A stretch of 64,000 nt of DNA. Origin: Thalassolituus sp. UBA1087. Its GTDB lineage: Bacteria; Pseudomonadota; Gammaproteobacteria; Pseudomonadales; Oceanobacteraceae. The notes below the pieces were generated by a model. It saw only the letters and a program-made list of their open reading frames with translations. It had not been told where the DNA came from and did no database searches. Below, piece after piece: positions 50,348 through 58,695 of this stretch. Position 1 is the first letter of the stretch. The number at the start of each line of letters is the position of its first letter. Where the stretch lies: the NCBI GenBank assembly GCA_002314145.1, contig DCCG01000006.1, positions 1-64,000 on the forward strand, read 5' to 3'. The position numbers and the translations under genes are program-made.

Positions 50348-52130
50348 AATCAACATAACAGACTTCGGCCGTTATGCCCTGCTGCAGGAAAAATTCCAGC
50401 CACAGTTTCTGGTGATCCTGCAGTCTGTCTCCCGGGCCTTTCACTTCAATCAGTTTCCACTCTCCGGGCTGCTCACCCAGCCAGATAAGATCGGGCAGGC
50501 CACGGCAGTGATTTTTCAGATCTTTCAGCAGATGCCGGAAGACAGCCTCCAGCTGCGCCGCCGGGATCACGGCCAGAGCTTTTTCCAGTAACGGCCGGGA
50601 TAGCCAGCGCCAGTGGATCAGCGGACAGCTGATGCCCTGCTTCTCTTGCCAGTGGTTAAGGATGCGGCGTTTGTAACTCTCATCCTGCAGTGCAGCAAAC
50701 GCCTGTCCGGTCTCCCGCGGGCGCAGCGCGGCAAAATAATCCCGGAACAGATCGGCGGGCCCGGCCTGAAACGGATGAAAAAAGGCACCGCTCACCGGCG
50801 CGTAAAGGGCTGGCCAGAACAGCAGGGCAAATAATCCGGGCAGCAGGGTGTTCTCCACATAAAAGCACTGTCCGCCAGACTGCTGATTCATATGATCCAT
50901 CACCTGATATTCCACCGGGTCGCCATTGTCGGTCAGCACCAGTGGTAGCGAAGGGAAGGCTTTCAGTGCTCGGGGGAAATCGCTGCTGAAAGACGCCGGC
51001 GGAAGTGTCAGGCCGGCTTTTTTCGCCGCCCGCTGACGGATACGCTGAATAAGAATACGGGTTTCCGGCTGGTGGATAAGGGCCAGCTGCTGTTCTGTTG
51101 CGCCCAGCAAAGCGAGATAGTCTTCCTGACTGCCGGCCTGTAACTCCAGCACCCGCATACAGCGGGCGCTGGCCTCTCTGTGATCGCTTAACTGATAACA
51201 GCTGAGCGCCAGCGACAGATCCTGACAACGTTCACTTTCACGCCCACAGCGCGCCATCAGGCGATGCCAGCGTTGCTGTAACCACAGCGGAAAAGCGTCA
51301 TAGTCCTGTCCGGCGGCGGAGTCGCGCAGTGTTCGCAGGGCCTGTGCACATTGCGCGATCAGGGCAGCGCCTGCTTCTTTCGTTAACTGCTTCTGTTGCC
51401 GTTGTGCGGCAATGATTGCCAGCTGTTCCTGCTGGTTACTCAGCTGGCGGTAAAAATCCAGTTCGGTCCGCTGATGAAAAGGACGGGAGTGGCGTTCAAG
51501 AGGCACGGCTTCATAGCTCAGATGCCCCAGTTCGGTGACGACGAATTCACTCCAGCTCTGCCAGCCATTGCCAAAAAACAGCAGGCGGATGGTATCGAAT
51601 AACGCCATCACATCCAGCCGCAGCAGACTGTCCTGTGGGCCGGCGGTATTCAGCCAGTGGCTGGCCGGGCGGATATCATCGGCCGCAAACAAGGTTTCAC
51701 AGAGGCTTATCAGTTGTGCTTTCGGGCGGCGTTTCAGATCAGCGGGCAGCGGGGTATCGGTAACGCCGGGAGCGTGCTGGTGCAATAGCGCCAGCAGTTC
51801 CTCTTTTTTAATAAATAACGCCAGTTGTGGCGCATCCAGTGACGGGTCGGCGGTGCAGAACTGCTGCTGTATTAATAACTCTGTGGCGCTGTGGGGATCG
51901 GCGATTTCGCTGTATTGCAGGGTGCCGGTCCGGAACAGTTCGCCTTTACGCATGACCATACGCAGTAACAGGGCCTGGGCATCCTGTGGCAGTGACAGAA
52001 AGCGGTCCAGCTGACGCTGTTCGGTGCTGCTCAGTAAATCCCGGCTGTGACCTGACACCCAGTCCAGGGCGGTTAAAAAGTTCTTCAGGTAATACAGCGG
52101 ATCGTTAATGTCAGCGGCTGAGATCTTCAT
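50319..52130 (-). CDS. VRR-NUC domain nuclease, FAN1-like
   Basis: A 603-residue protein ending in a VRR-NUC domain of the PD-(D/E)XK superfamily: GLPDLIWLGEQPG then KLIEVKGPGDRLQDHQKLWLEFF, supplying the catalytic Asp, Glu and Lys. The long helical N-terminal part (SAP- and TPR-like regions) resembles bacterial FAN1, a structure-specific nuclease that in Pseudomonas resolves 5' flaps and interstrand crosslinks. Its start overlaps the end of the CLCA_X gene by 20 bases, so the two are co-translated. Confidence 0.87.
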   Translation of the reverse strand: MKISAADINDPLYYLKNFLTALDWVSGHSRDLLSSTEQRQLDRFLSLPQDAQALLLRMVMRKGELFRTGTLQYSEIADPHSATELLIQQQFCTADPSLDAPQLALFIKKEELLALLHQHAPGVTDTPLPADLKRRPKAQLISLCETLFAADDIRPASHWLNTAGPQDSLLRLDVMALFDTIRLLFFGNGWQSWSEFVVTELGHLSYEAVPLERHSRPFHQRTELDFYRQLSNQQEQLAIIAAQRQQKQLTKEAGAALIAQCAQALRTLRDSAAGQDYDAFPLWLQQRWHRLMARCGRESERCQDLSLALSCYQLSDHREASARCMRVLELQAGSQEDYLALLGATEQQLALIHQPETRILIQRIRQRAAKKAGLTLPPASFSSDFPRALKAFPSLPLVLTDNGDPVEYQVMDHMNQQSGGQCFYVENTLLPGLFALLFWPALYAPVSGAFFHPFQAGPADLFRDYFAALRPRETGQAFAALQDESYKRRILNHWQEKQGISCPLIHWRWLSRPLLEKALAVIPAAQLEAVFRHLLKDLKNHCRGLPDLIWLGEQPGEWKLIEVKGPGDRLQDHQKLWLEFFLQQGITAEVCYVDFNPASAPAQ

Positions 52131-52998
52131 GGTCCGGCGGCGGCTGTTCGCGTCTGGCTTCCTGCAGCAGACTGGCGCTGAGTTGAGAAAAGTAATTCTG
52201 GAAGGCCATGTTGATCCGTGCCCGCTGCAGGCGCTGCGGATAAAGCCCGAGTCTGGCTTCCTCTGATTTCTGCGTGCCTTTCACCAGAAAGGCGTTTTTA
52301 ATGCCGGCGTCCTGCACAAAGGCTTCAAAGGCCCGCGCGCACATTTCTTCCGGCTGAGAAAAATACACCATGCCATGCTGCCTGTCCTGGGCCGCTGACG
52401 CGCGGAACATATCACTGGGCTGGCGGCCCTCTTCATCCAGCAGCACCGCGGCATAGCACTGATTCAGCAGTGCATTCAGGCGGTGTGGCCGGCCGGATTT
52501 CTGATCAAGCCACAGACGCGAAGCGAAGGCTGTTTTTTGATTCCCCGGGCGGAAGGCTTTATCGGCCATGTAGTGATCGAAAGCGTGAAACCATTCATGG
52601 GCGATACTGCCCGGGCCCGCGTTTTTGGCCAGCGCGAAACTGCGTTCCAGCGGCGAGTAGTGGGCCGACACGCCGGGGCGGCCGCCTTTACCGTACTGCA
52701 GCGCCAGAGTGCCGCGCAGGGAGATAATCTGCTGCCCCAACAACAGGTTGTCGGCGGGACTGAGAAAAGTACCGGAGAGAATGCCACAGAGATCACTTAA
52801 GGCATCGAAGAACAGACCGGCGGCCTGTTCCTGCTCTGCCTGGGTTACCCATTTGCCTATTTCCACACCGCGGAAATCAAACCATTGGCGAATGGTCAGA
52901 AAATCAGGAATCACGCCGCCCAGCAGGGCCCGGTGATCAGGCCCGGAGCGATAGAAAGCACGTTTAAGCAGGGTGGATTTGGGTTCAGTCATCGTCAT
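52111..52998 (-). CDS. CLCA_X family protein with zinc-protease-like HEWFH motif
   Basis: A 295-residue protein that I recognise as the CLCA_X family, often next to the FAN1-like nuclease gene. GSIAHEWFHAFDHYM contains HExxH, the zincin signature, and EEMCARAFEAFVQD could supply a third ligand; an unusual metalloprotease is therefore possible. No signal peptide or membrane segment is visible, so it is cytoplasmic. The start is ATG at 52998, with another in-frame ATG two codons later. Function is not established. Confidence 0.78.
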   Translation of the reverse strand: MTMTEPKSTLLKRAFYRSGPDHRALLGGVIPDFLTIRQWFDFRGVEIGKWVTQAEQEQAAGLFFDALSDLCGILSGTFLSPADNLLLGQQIISLRGTLALQYGKGGRPGVSAHYSPLERSFALAKNAGPGSIAHEWFHAFDHYMADKAFRPGNQKTAFASRLWLDQKSGRPHRLNALLNQCYAAVLLDEEGRQPSDMFRASAAQDRQHGMVYFSQPEEMCARAFEAFVQDAGIKNAFLVKGTQKSEEARLGLYPQRLQRARINMAFQNYFSQLSASLLQEARREQPPPDHEDLSR

Positions 52999-53043
52999 TA
53001 CCGGTCGCGGACCCGGTAATTATCGCACAGAAGGAAAAAACCC

Positions 53044-53556
53044 TCAGGCAGGAACAAAGGGTTCTTCAGACACCGCTTTTTTCATCAGTAAGACATCGTG
53101 GCCCTGACTGCGGCGGCGGCCGATTTCCTCAAAGTCGTGTTCTTTGTGGAAATGGTGCGACTCTTCATTCAGGGGGTCCAGGCGTATTTCACAGGTCAGC
53201 GCGCCGGCACCGACCTGAGCGGCGTATTTTTCCGCACAGCGGTACAGTTCTGAGGCTATGCCGCGTCCCTGATATTCCGGCCCGACCACCACCTGATCAA
53301 TGTACACAAAAGGTTCATCGGATGAGTCTTTAAACCAGCGGAAATCCTCGCCATCAAAATCTTCTGAATGATGCACCAGCACGATATAGCCTTCCACCAG
53401 GCCCAGAGGGTTCTCTGCCACGATGCACAGGCCCTGCTCAACCAGATAGTGAAAATAACCTTCACTTAACGGATCAACGTGGGGCGTGGCTGTTTTGTTC
53501 AGCTCGTTCAGCGCGGTGCGGTCATGGCCTTCGGCAGAACGCAGGATCAGCGTCAT
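53044..53556 (-). CDS. GNAT family N-acetyltransferase
   Basis: A 170-residue acetyl-CoA-dependent acyltransferase. The CoA-binding motif A is VVVGPEYQGRGIASELYRCAEKYA and ALTCEIRLDPLNEESHHFHKEHDFEEIGRR is motif B. Substrate cannot be read from the sequence. AAGGAAAC lies before the start. It stands apart from the truncated GNAT fragment upstream. Confidence 0.88.
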   Translation of the reverse strand: MTLILRSAEGHDRTALNELNKTATPHVDPLSEGYFHYLVEQGLCIVAENPLGLVEGYIVLVHHSEDFDGEDFRWFKDSSDEPFVYIDQVVVGPEYQGRGIASELYRCAEKYAAQVGAGALTCEIRLDPLNEESHHFHKEHDFEEIGRRRSQGHDVLLMKKAVSEEPFVPA

Positions 53557-53634
53557 AACAGGTTTCCTTCAGATATCATCATCTGATGCAGTCATTGTTA
53601 TCAGGCGGTTCAGGCTAACGCAGGCGTGGATTGA

Positions 53635-53838
53635 TTAACAATGCGCTTTGTCAGTTATGCCGAGAAAAAGACCGTTCACTGAGGGGAAGCAGTGTTGCCT
53701 GCCAGATTGTCTGTGGCTGTATCGTGCGCGGATAAACTGCTGTGCGGTTTCCGGGTCAGACGGCTGCCGGTAAAAGCAGCGGTACTGATCAAACAGTGCC
53801 GCCACGGCGGGCAGATCGTCTGCCGTGGCGGGGCGCAC
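53635..53838 (-). pseudogene. N-terminal fragment of a GNAT acetyltransferase
   Basis: The first 45 residues (RPATADDLPAVAALFDQYRCFYRQPSD and on) are typical of the N terminus of a GNAT acetyltransferase, but the rest of the domain, with the CoA-binding motif, is missing in all frames downstream. The start would be GTG at 53838, 20 bases after the aldehyde dehydrogenase stop, with no good ribosome site. Most likely the remnant of a gene once co-transcribed with the dehydrogenase. Confidence 0.65.
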
Positions 53839-53857
53839 CGTCAGCCCGGAGCCGGCA

Positions 53858-55354
53858 TCAGTATTCGATCCAGGTGGTTTTCAGTTCGCTGTAATCATCC
53901 AGCGCATGCAGGGATTTATCGCGGCCGTTACCGGATTCACCAAAGCCACCAAAGGGCACGGTAATATCGCCACCAAAGTAGTTGTTCACACCCATGGTGC
54001 CGGTGCGTACACCGTCAGCCACTTTCAGTGCGGTGGAGATATCACGGCTCCACACGCCACCGGCGAGACCGTACTTCGAGTCATTGGCAATCTGAATGGC
54101 TTCGTCCGCGTCTTTGAAGCGGATGGCCGACACCACAGGGCCAAAGATTTCTTCCTGGGCGATGGTCATGCTGTTATCCACATCGGCAAACAGAGTGGCG
54201 TTATGGAAAGTGCCTTTCATATCACCCAGCCCCTGCAATGCCTCACCACCGGTCAGCAGGCGGGCGCCGGCCTCTTTACCCAGCTGAATGTATTTCTGAA
54301 TGGTATTGATCTGGTTCTGATCAATCACAGCTCCCATGCGGGTTTCCGGATCGAGCGGATTGCCCGGCGTCCAGGCTTTGGCGTGTTCTACTACCTTTTG
54401 CAGGAATTCATCATAAATGCTGTCCTGCACCAGCAGGCGGGTACCGGCGGTGCAGGTCTGGCCGCAGTTGTAAAAACCGGCGACGGCAGCCCACATGGCC
54501 GCGGTATCCAGATCCGCGTCGGCAAACACGATGTTGGCGCTTTTACCGCCCAGTTCGAGGAAAGTGCGCTTCAGGTTGCTCTGACCGGAATACTGCATCA
54601 GCAGTTTGCCCACGGCGGTAGAACCGGTGAAAGACTGACCGTCGATATCCGGATGCAGCGACAGGTGTTTGCCCAGGTTCACACCATCCCCCGGCAGTAC
54701 GTTCAGCACTCCATCAGGCAGACCGGCTTCGGTGGCCAGTTCCGCAAGACGGATAGCGGTCAGCGGAGTTTTCGGGTCGGGCTTGAGAATCACAGAGTTA
54801 CCCGCGGCCAGCGCCGGTGCCAGTTTCCAGGCGGTGGTGGAAAGCGGGAAGTTCCAGGGCACGATGGCGGCCACAACGCCCAGTGGCAGGCGCTGGATCA
54901 GAGCCAGAGTGCCCGGCGCTGTCGGTGCAATTTCACCATAGACTTTATCAATGGCTTCACCGGTCCAGCGGATGGTGTTCACCGCACCGGGAACATCAAT
55001 GCCTGTGGTGTCACAGATGGGCTTACCCACATCCAGGGTTTCCAGCAATGCCATTTCATCGGCGTGTTCTTCGATCAGCTGGGCCCAGCGCACAATGATT
55101 TTTTTGCGCTCCATGGGGGCCATGCGTGACCAGACACCGGAATTAAATGTTGCACGTGCGATTTTCACTGTTTCATCAGCGTCGGCCTGTTTGCAGTCCG
55201 GAATCTGTGCAAGTAACTCGCCGGTGGCCGGATTCAGGCAGGGTTGTGTTTCACCGGCAATGGCCTGAGCCGGTTTGCCATTGACCCAGGCATGGGCCGG
55301 GATGGTGATCTGTGCGGCTTTGGCCGTCCATTCTGCCGTGGTGTACTGACTCAT
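53858..55354 (-). CDS. aldehyde dehydrogenase, PuuC-like
   Basis: A 498-residue NAD(P)-dependent aldehyde dehydrogenase. The catalytic cysteine is in FYNCGQTCTAGTRLLV, the general base in FLELGGKSANIVFADADLD, and VVAAIVPWNFPLS is the cofactor-binding stretch. It is closest in type to PuuC/AldH (gamma-glutamyl-gamma-aminobutyraldehyde dehydrogenase) and to betaine/phenylacetaldehyde-type enzymes. It could oxidise the aldehyde made by the copper amine oxidase, or polyamine-derived aldehydes. GGAG precedes the start. Confidence 0.88.
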   Translation of the reverse strand: MSQYTTAEWTAKAAQITIPAHAWVNGKPAQAIAGETQPCLNPATGELLAQIPDCKQADADETVKIARATFNSGVWSRMAPMERKKIIVRWAQLIEEHADEMALLETLDVGKPICDTTGIDVPGAVNTIRWTGEAIDKVYGEIAPTAPGTLALIQRLPLGVVAAIVPWNFPLSTTAWKLAPALAAGNSVILKPDPKTPLTAIRLAELATEAGLPDGVLNVLPGDGVNLGKHLSLHPDIDGQSFTGSTAVGKLLMQYSGQSNLKRTFLELGGKSANIVFADADLDTAAMWAAVAGFYNCGQTCTAGTRLLVQDSIYDEFLQKVVEHAKAWTPGNPLDPETRMGAVIDQNQINTIQKYIQLGKEAGARLLTGGEALQGLGDMKGTFHNATLFADVDNSMTIAQEEIFGPVVSAIRFKDADEAIQIANDSKYGLAGGVWSRDISTALKVADGVRTGTMGVNNYFGGDITVPFGGFGESGNGRDKSLHALDDYSELKTTWIEY

Positions 55355-55722
55355 GTGGATATCTCCGGTTTACAATGCGTTTACCGTATTCTGCTCTGCC
55401 GCACGCCGCTTGTGTATATGTCCTGATGGGTAGGAGACAGAATTTATTGCGTATAAGTACATACCCGGTGTAGGGTTTACTACCTAATCTGATTATTTCC
55501 TGATCAAATTGTACCGCTACCTTTTGCCAGCGCCGTCGTGGCACGGCAGAATCCCTGACCGCAATCTAGTCTTAGGTCGCATAGTCCTGCCCCGGATGGT
55601 GGATGCTACGATGGTATTACAAGGTATTTTGCCACCGGAAAGCATACAAACCCGTTTGCCTGCTTTCCCGTTGTAAGCGCCTCGTCAGAACTGTATTGAA
55701 GTTGATAATTACCGGAGTCTGT
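55355..55722. other. divergent intergenic region, aldehyde dehydrogenase / TAXI
   Basis: A 368-base spacer between divergent genes. It contains GGGTA (55430) and TACCC (55469) half-elements and a TAGG-rich stretch around 55470-55490, but I cannot assign promoters or an operator. Confidence 0.45.
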
Positions 55723-56652
55723 ATGAACAAACTGTTAAGCAAAATCATGATGGTCGCAGCCCTGATCGTGGCCCTGCCTGCGGCGGCGGAGAACTACTCC
55801 ATCGGCACCGGCAGCCAGAGCGGTACTTACTACCCGCTGGGTGGCATGCTGGCCAAAATCTGGAGTGAGAACATTCCCGAAGTGAATGCCCGTGCCGAAG
55901 TCACCGCGGCATCGGTGGAAAACATTATTAAAGTCTCCACCAACAAACAGCTGGCTGGTATCGCCATGGGTAACGTGGCACTGAAAGCCGAAAATGGTGA
56001 GAAACCTTTCCCGCGTTCCATGCCTGCCAATGTGCTGTTTGCTCTGTATCCGAATGTGGTGCAGTTTATGGTGCCGGCGGATTCTGATATCACCTCGATC
56101 AGCCAGCTGAAAGGCAAAAAAATCTCGCTCGGTGCGCCGGGTTCCGGTACCCGCGTCAGCTCTACCAATATTCTGAATATTCTGGGTATTTCTGAAGATG
56201 ACGTGAACGGTCAGTCGCTGAATTACACCGCCACAACAGAAGCGCTGGCGAATGGTCAGATCGATGCCGGTGTGATTGTCGGCAGTCTGGGCGTTGGTGC
56301 CATCACAGAACTGGCGCTGACCCGCGATATCCGCATCCTGTCATTTACTGACGACGAGCTGGCAAAAATCGAAGCCGCTGCACCGGCTTATATGGAGTTT
56401 GATGCGCCGGCCGAAACCTACAACAATGTGCCTGCGTTCAAAACGCCGGCCATCTGGAATGTGCTGGTGGTTAACAAAGGCCTGGATGAAGAGCTGGCCT
56501 ATAAAATGACCAAAGCCGCCTTCGAAAATATGGATCAGATCCGTCAGGCGATTAACGTTGCCAAATACACCACGCTGGAGAATATGGACATCCTCAAAGG
56601 TGTGCCTCTGCACCCGGGTGCACAGCGCTACCTGAACGAAATGCGTCAATAA
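55723..56652 (+). CDS. TAXI-type TRAP transporter binding protein
   Basis: A 309-residue exported receptor: signal peptide to LPAAAEN, then YSIGTGSQSGTYYPLGGMLAKIW, the hallmark of TAXI (TRAP-associated extracytoplasmic immunogenic) proteins, which often bind glutamate or other acidic solutes. ISLGAPGSGTRVSSTNIL belongs to the second ligand-binding loop. The start at 55723 has a GGAG site; an upstream in-frame start is rejected because it would bury the signal peptide. The fused permease follows after a hairpin. Confidence 0.9.
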   Translation: MNKLLSKIMMVAALIVALPAAAENYSIGTGSQSGTYYPLGGMLAKIWSENIPEVNARAEVTAASVENIIKVSTNKQLAGIAMGNVALKAENGEKPFPRSMPANVLFALYPNVVQFMVPADSDITSISQLKGKKISLGAPGSGTRVSSTNILNILGISEDDVNGQSLNYTATTEALANGQIDAGVIVGSLGVGAITELALTRDIRILSFTDDELAKIEAAAPAYMEFDAPAETYNNVPAFKTPAIWNVLVVNKGLDEELAYKMTKAAFENMDQIRQAINVAKYTTLENMDILKGVPLHPGAQRYLNEMRQ

Positions 56653-56669
56653 TTAACAGACCAATGAAT

Positions 56670-56705
56670 ACGCTCGCCGTGATCCGTCACCGCGGGCGTT
56701 TTTAT
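56670..56705 (+). terminator. leaky terminator between TAXI receptor and permease
   Basis: CGCTCGC-CGTGA and TCACC-GCGGGCG form a long stem with one mismatch around a four-base loop, followed by TTTTTATT. Located inside an operon, it probably makes partial stops so that receptor outnumbers permease. Confidence 0.75.
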
Positions 56706-56730
56706 TGCAGGTTTATTTCGGGAGTAAAAA

Positions 56731-58626
56731 ATGTCCGGCGAACACAACAGCAGCGTGACCCGTTACCTGCTGCTACTGGCAACTTTGCTGGCCGTGAGCT
56801 TATCTGTTTTTCAGATCTGGCAGGGAATTTCGGCACAACTTTCAGCACCTGTATTCCGCCCCGTCCATCTGGGCTGGGTACTGGTGCTGGTTTTTCTGGT
56901 TAACCCGCTGGTTAAGGAAGAACACGCAGGGCCTAAACTCTATCCGCTGGCACGGCTCGCGGACCTGGTACTGATGCTGATCAGTGGCTGGGCGGCGGCG
57001 CGTATCGCTGTCTTCGACTACGACGACATCAGCTTCCTGCTTGATGGTCTGCAATTACCGGATCTGATTGCCGGTACCCTGCTGGTGGTTCTGCTGCTGG
57101 AGGCCACCCGCCGCACCGTCGGTATGACTATGGTGATCGTTGCCGGTCTCTTTATAGTGTATGCCGTGTTCGGTGATGCCCTGCCTGACTCCGTGGCGAG
57201 TACCGGGTTCAGTCTGGAAGAGATGATCCGCTTCCATATTTTCTCCACCAATGGTGTATTTGGTGCACCGCTGGCGATTGCCGCCGGCGTGGTTTTTATC
57301 TTTGTATTATTCGGTGCCTTCCTGCAGGTTACCGGAGCCGGTCAGTTCTTTATTGATGCGGCCTTTGCGGCTGCCGGTAAATACCGTGGCGGTCCGGCCA
57401 AAGCCAGTGTAATTGCCTCGGCCGCGCTGGGGTCTATTTCCGGTTCCGCCATTGCCAATACCGTGACTACGGGTGCACTGACGATTCCGATGATGAAAAA
57501 ACTGGGCTATAAGCCGGAACAGGCCGCGGGTATTGAAGCGGCAGCGTCCACCGGTGGCCAGATTATGCCGCCGGTGATGGGTGCCGGCGCCTTTGTGATG
57601 GCGCAGTTTACCGGTATTGCTTACAGCGAGATTCTGCTGGTGTCTATTGTACCGGCGATTCTCTATTTCACCTGTACCCTGCTGTACGTGCATCTGATGG
57701 CGGTGAAGCTGGACCTTAAAGGCATGAGCCATACCGAACAGATCCGTACCGTCATGGCTCAGGGCTGGCATTTCCTGTTGCCGCTGATCCTCATTACCAC
57801 CCTGCTGCTGATGAGTTATTCCCCGGTGCTGGTGGGCATCGCCGGCTGCGCCGCGATTCTGATCGCCGCCATGCTGCGTAAACACAGCCGTATAACCATC
57901 GGCAAATTCTTTGAAGGTATGAAAGAAGGCGCACTGATGGCACTGCCGATTTCGGTCGCCTGTGCTACTGCCGGTATTGTGGTGGGCGTTGTCGGGCAGA
58001 CCGGTCTGGGTCTGCAATTTACTCAATTCCTGCTGACCATGTCCGGCGGTTATCTGTGGTCCGTGCTGTTGCTGATTGCCGTGGCGGCCATTGTGCTGGG
58101 CATGGGACTGCCGGTGACGGCTGCTTACATCGTGCTGTCGATTATGGCAGTACCGGCCATGATGGATCTGGGCGTCAGCCTGCTGGCGGCACACATGATT
58201 GTGTTCTGGCTGTCACAGACCTCCAACGTCACACCGCCGATTGCTCTGGCAGCCTTTGCCGGTGCTGGCATTGCCGGTTCCAAACCCATGCCGACAGCGG
58301 TGCAGGCGTTTAAGCTGGCTCAGGGCTTTTTCCTGATTCCGGCCATGATGGCCTTCTCAACGCTGATCTGGACCGAGGGCGACAGCATCTGGGAATACAT
58401 TGAATCCATCCTTGCCACCGTGGCCATGATCGCTGCCTTTGCCGGCGCCATCGAAGGTCAGTGGGCAACCCGCCTGGGTAAAGTGCTGCGCCTGGCACTG
58501 GCGACGATTGCTGTGGTCACTCTGTTTATCCCCCATGAATACCGCATCATCCTGGTGGCGGTGGTCGCTGTGCTGGTGGTGATGGATGTTCTCAGACACC
58601 GTCGTGAAGGTGTGGCTGCAGCCTGA
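56731..58626 (+). CDS. TRAP transporter fused permease (4TM/12TM)
   Basis: A 631-residue membrane protein in which the DctQ-like and DctM-like parts are fused, the normal form for TAXI-TRAP systems. The DctM core includes IASAALGSISGSAIANTVTTGALTIP and GIEAAASTGGQIMPPVMGAGAFVMAQF, with SQTSNVTPPIALAAFAGAGIAG near the end. It is driven by a sodium or proton gradient. The substrate is unknown; flanking aldehyde dehydrogenases make an amine-derived acid or glutamate-like solute plausible. Confidence 0.92.
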   Translation: MSGEHNSSVTRYLLLLATLLAVSLSVFQIWQGISAQLSAPVFRPVHLGWVLVLVFLVNPLVKEEHAGPKLYPLARLADLVLMLISGWAAARIAVFDYDDISFLLDGLQLPDLIAGTLLVVLLLEATRRTVGMTMVIVAGLFIVYAVFGDALPDSVASTGFSLEEMIRFHIFSTNGVFGAPLAIAAGVVFIFVLFGAFLQVTGAGQFFIDAAFAAAGKYRGGPAKASVIASAALGSISGSAIANTVTTGALTIPMMKKLGYKPEQAAGIEAAASTGGQIMPPVMGAGAFVMAQFTGIAYSEILLVSIVPAILYFTCTLLYVHLMAVKLDLKGMSHTEQIRTVMAQGWHFLLPLILITTLLLMSYSPVLVGIAGCAAILIAAMLRKHSRITIGKFFEGMKEGALMALPISVACATAGIVVGVVGQTGLGLQFTQFLLTMSGGYLWSVLLLIAVAAIVLGMGLPVTAAYIVLSIMAVPAMMDLGVSLLAAHMIVFWLSQTSNVTPPIALAAFAGAGIAGSKPMPTAVQAFKLAQGFFLIPAMMAFSTLIWTEGDSIWEYIESILATVAMIAAFAGAIEGQWATRLGKVLRLALATIAVVTLFIPHEYRIILVAVVAVLVVMDVLRHRREGVAAA

Positions 58627-58644
58627 TTGCTCAGCCCCCTGACG

Positions 58645-58680
58645 CAAAAAAGGCCTGCATCTGCAGGCCTTTTCTGTTTT
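58645..58680. terminator. bidirectional terminator after the TAXI-TRAP operon
   Basis: AAAAGGCCTGCA and TGCAGGCCTTTT form a perfect stem, with T-rich sequence after it on both strands (TTTTCTGTTTT rightward, TTTTTTGCG leftward). It serves the convergent permease and dehydrogenase genes. Confidence 0.92.
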
Positions 58681-58695
58681 AACAGCACGGAAAAC

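Noticed and set aside
53825..55129. Long 434-codon open frame on the plus strand
   Set aside because: It lies wholly antisense to the PuuC-like dehydrogenase, whose active-site motifs are clear; the plus-strand product is low-complexity and has no ribosome site.
57307..58194. 295-codon minus-strand open frame
   Set aside because: Antisense to the fused TRAP permease; the His/Gln/Arg-rich product is a shadow.
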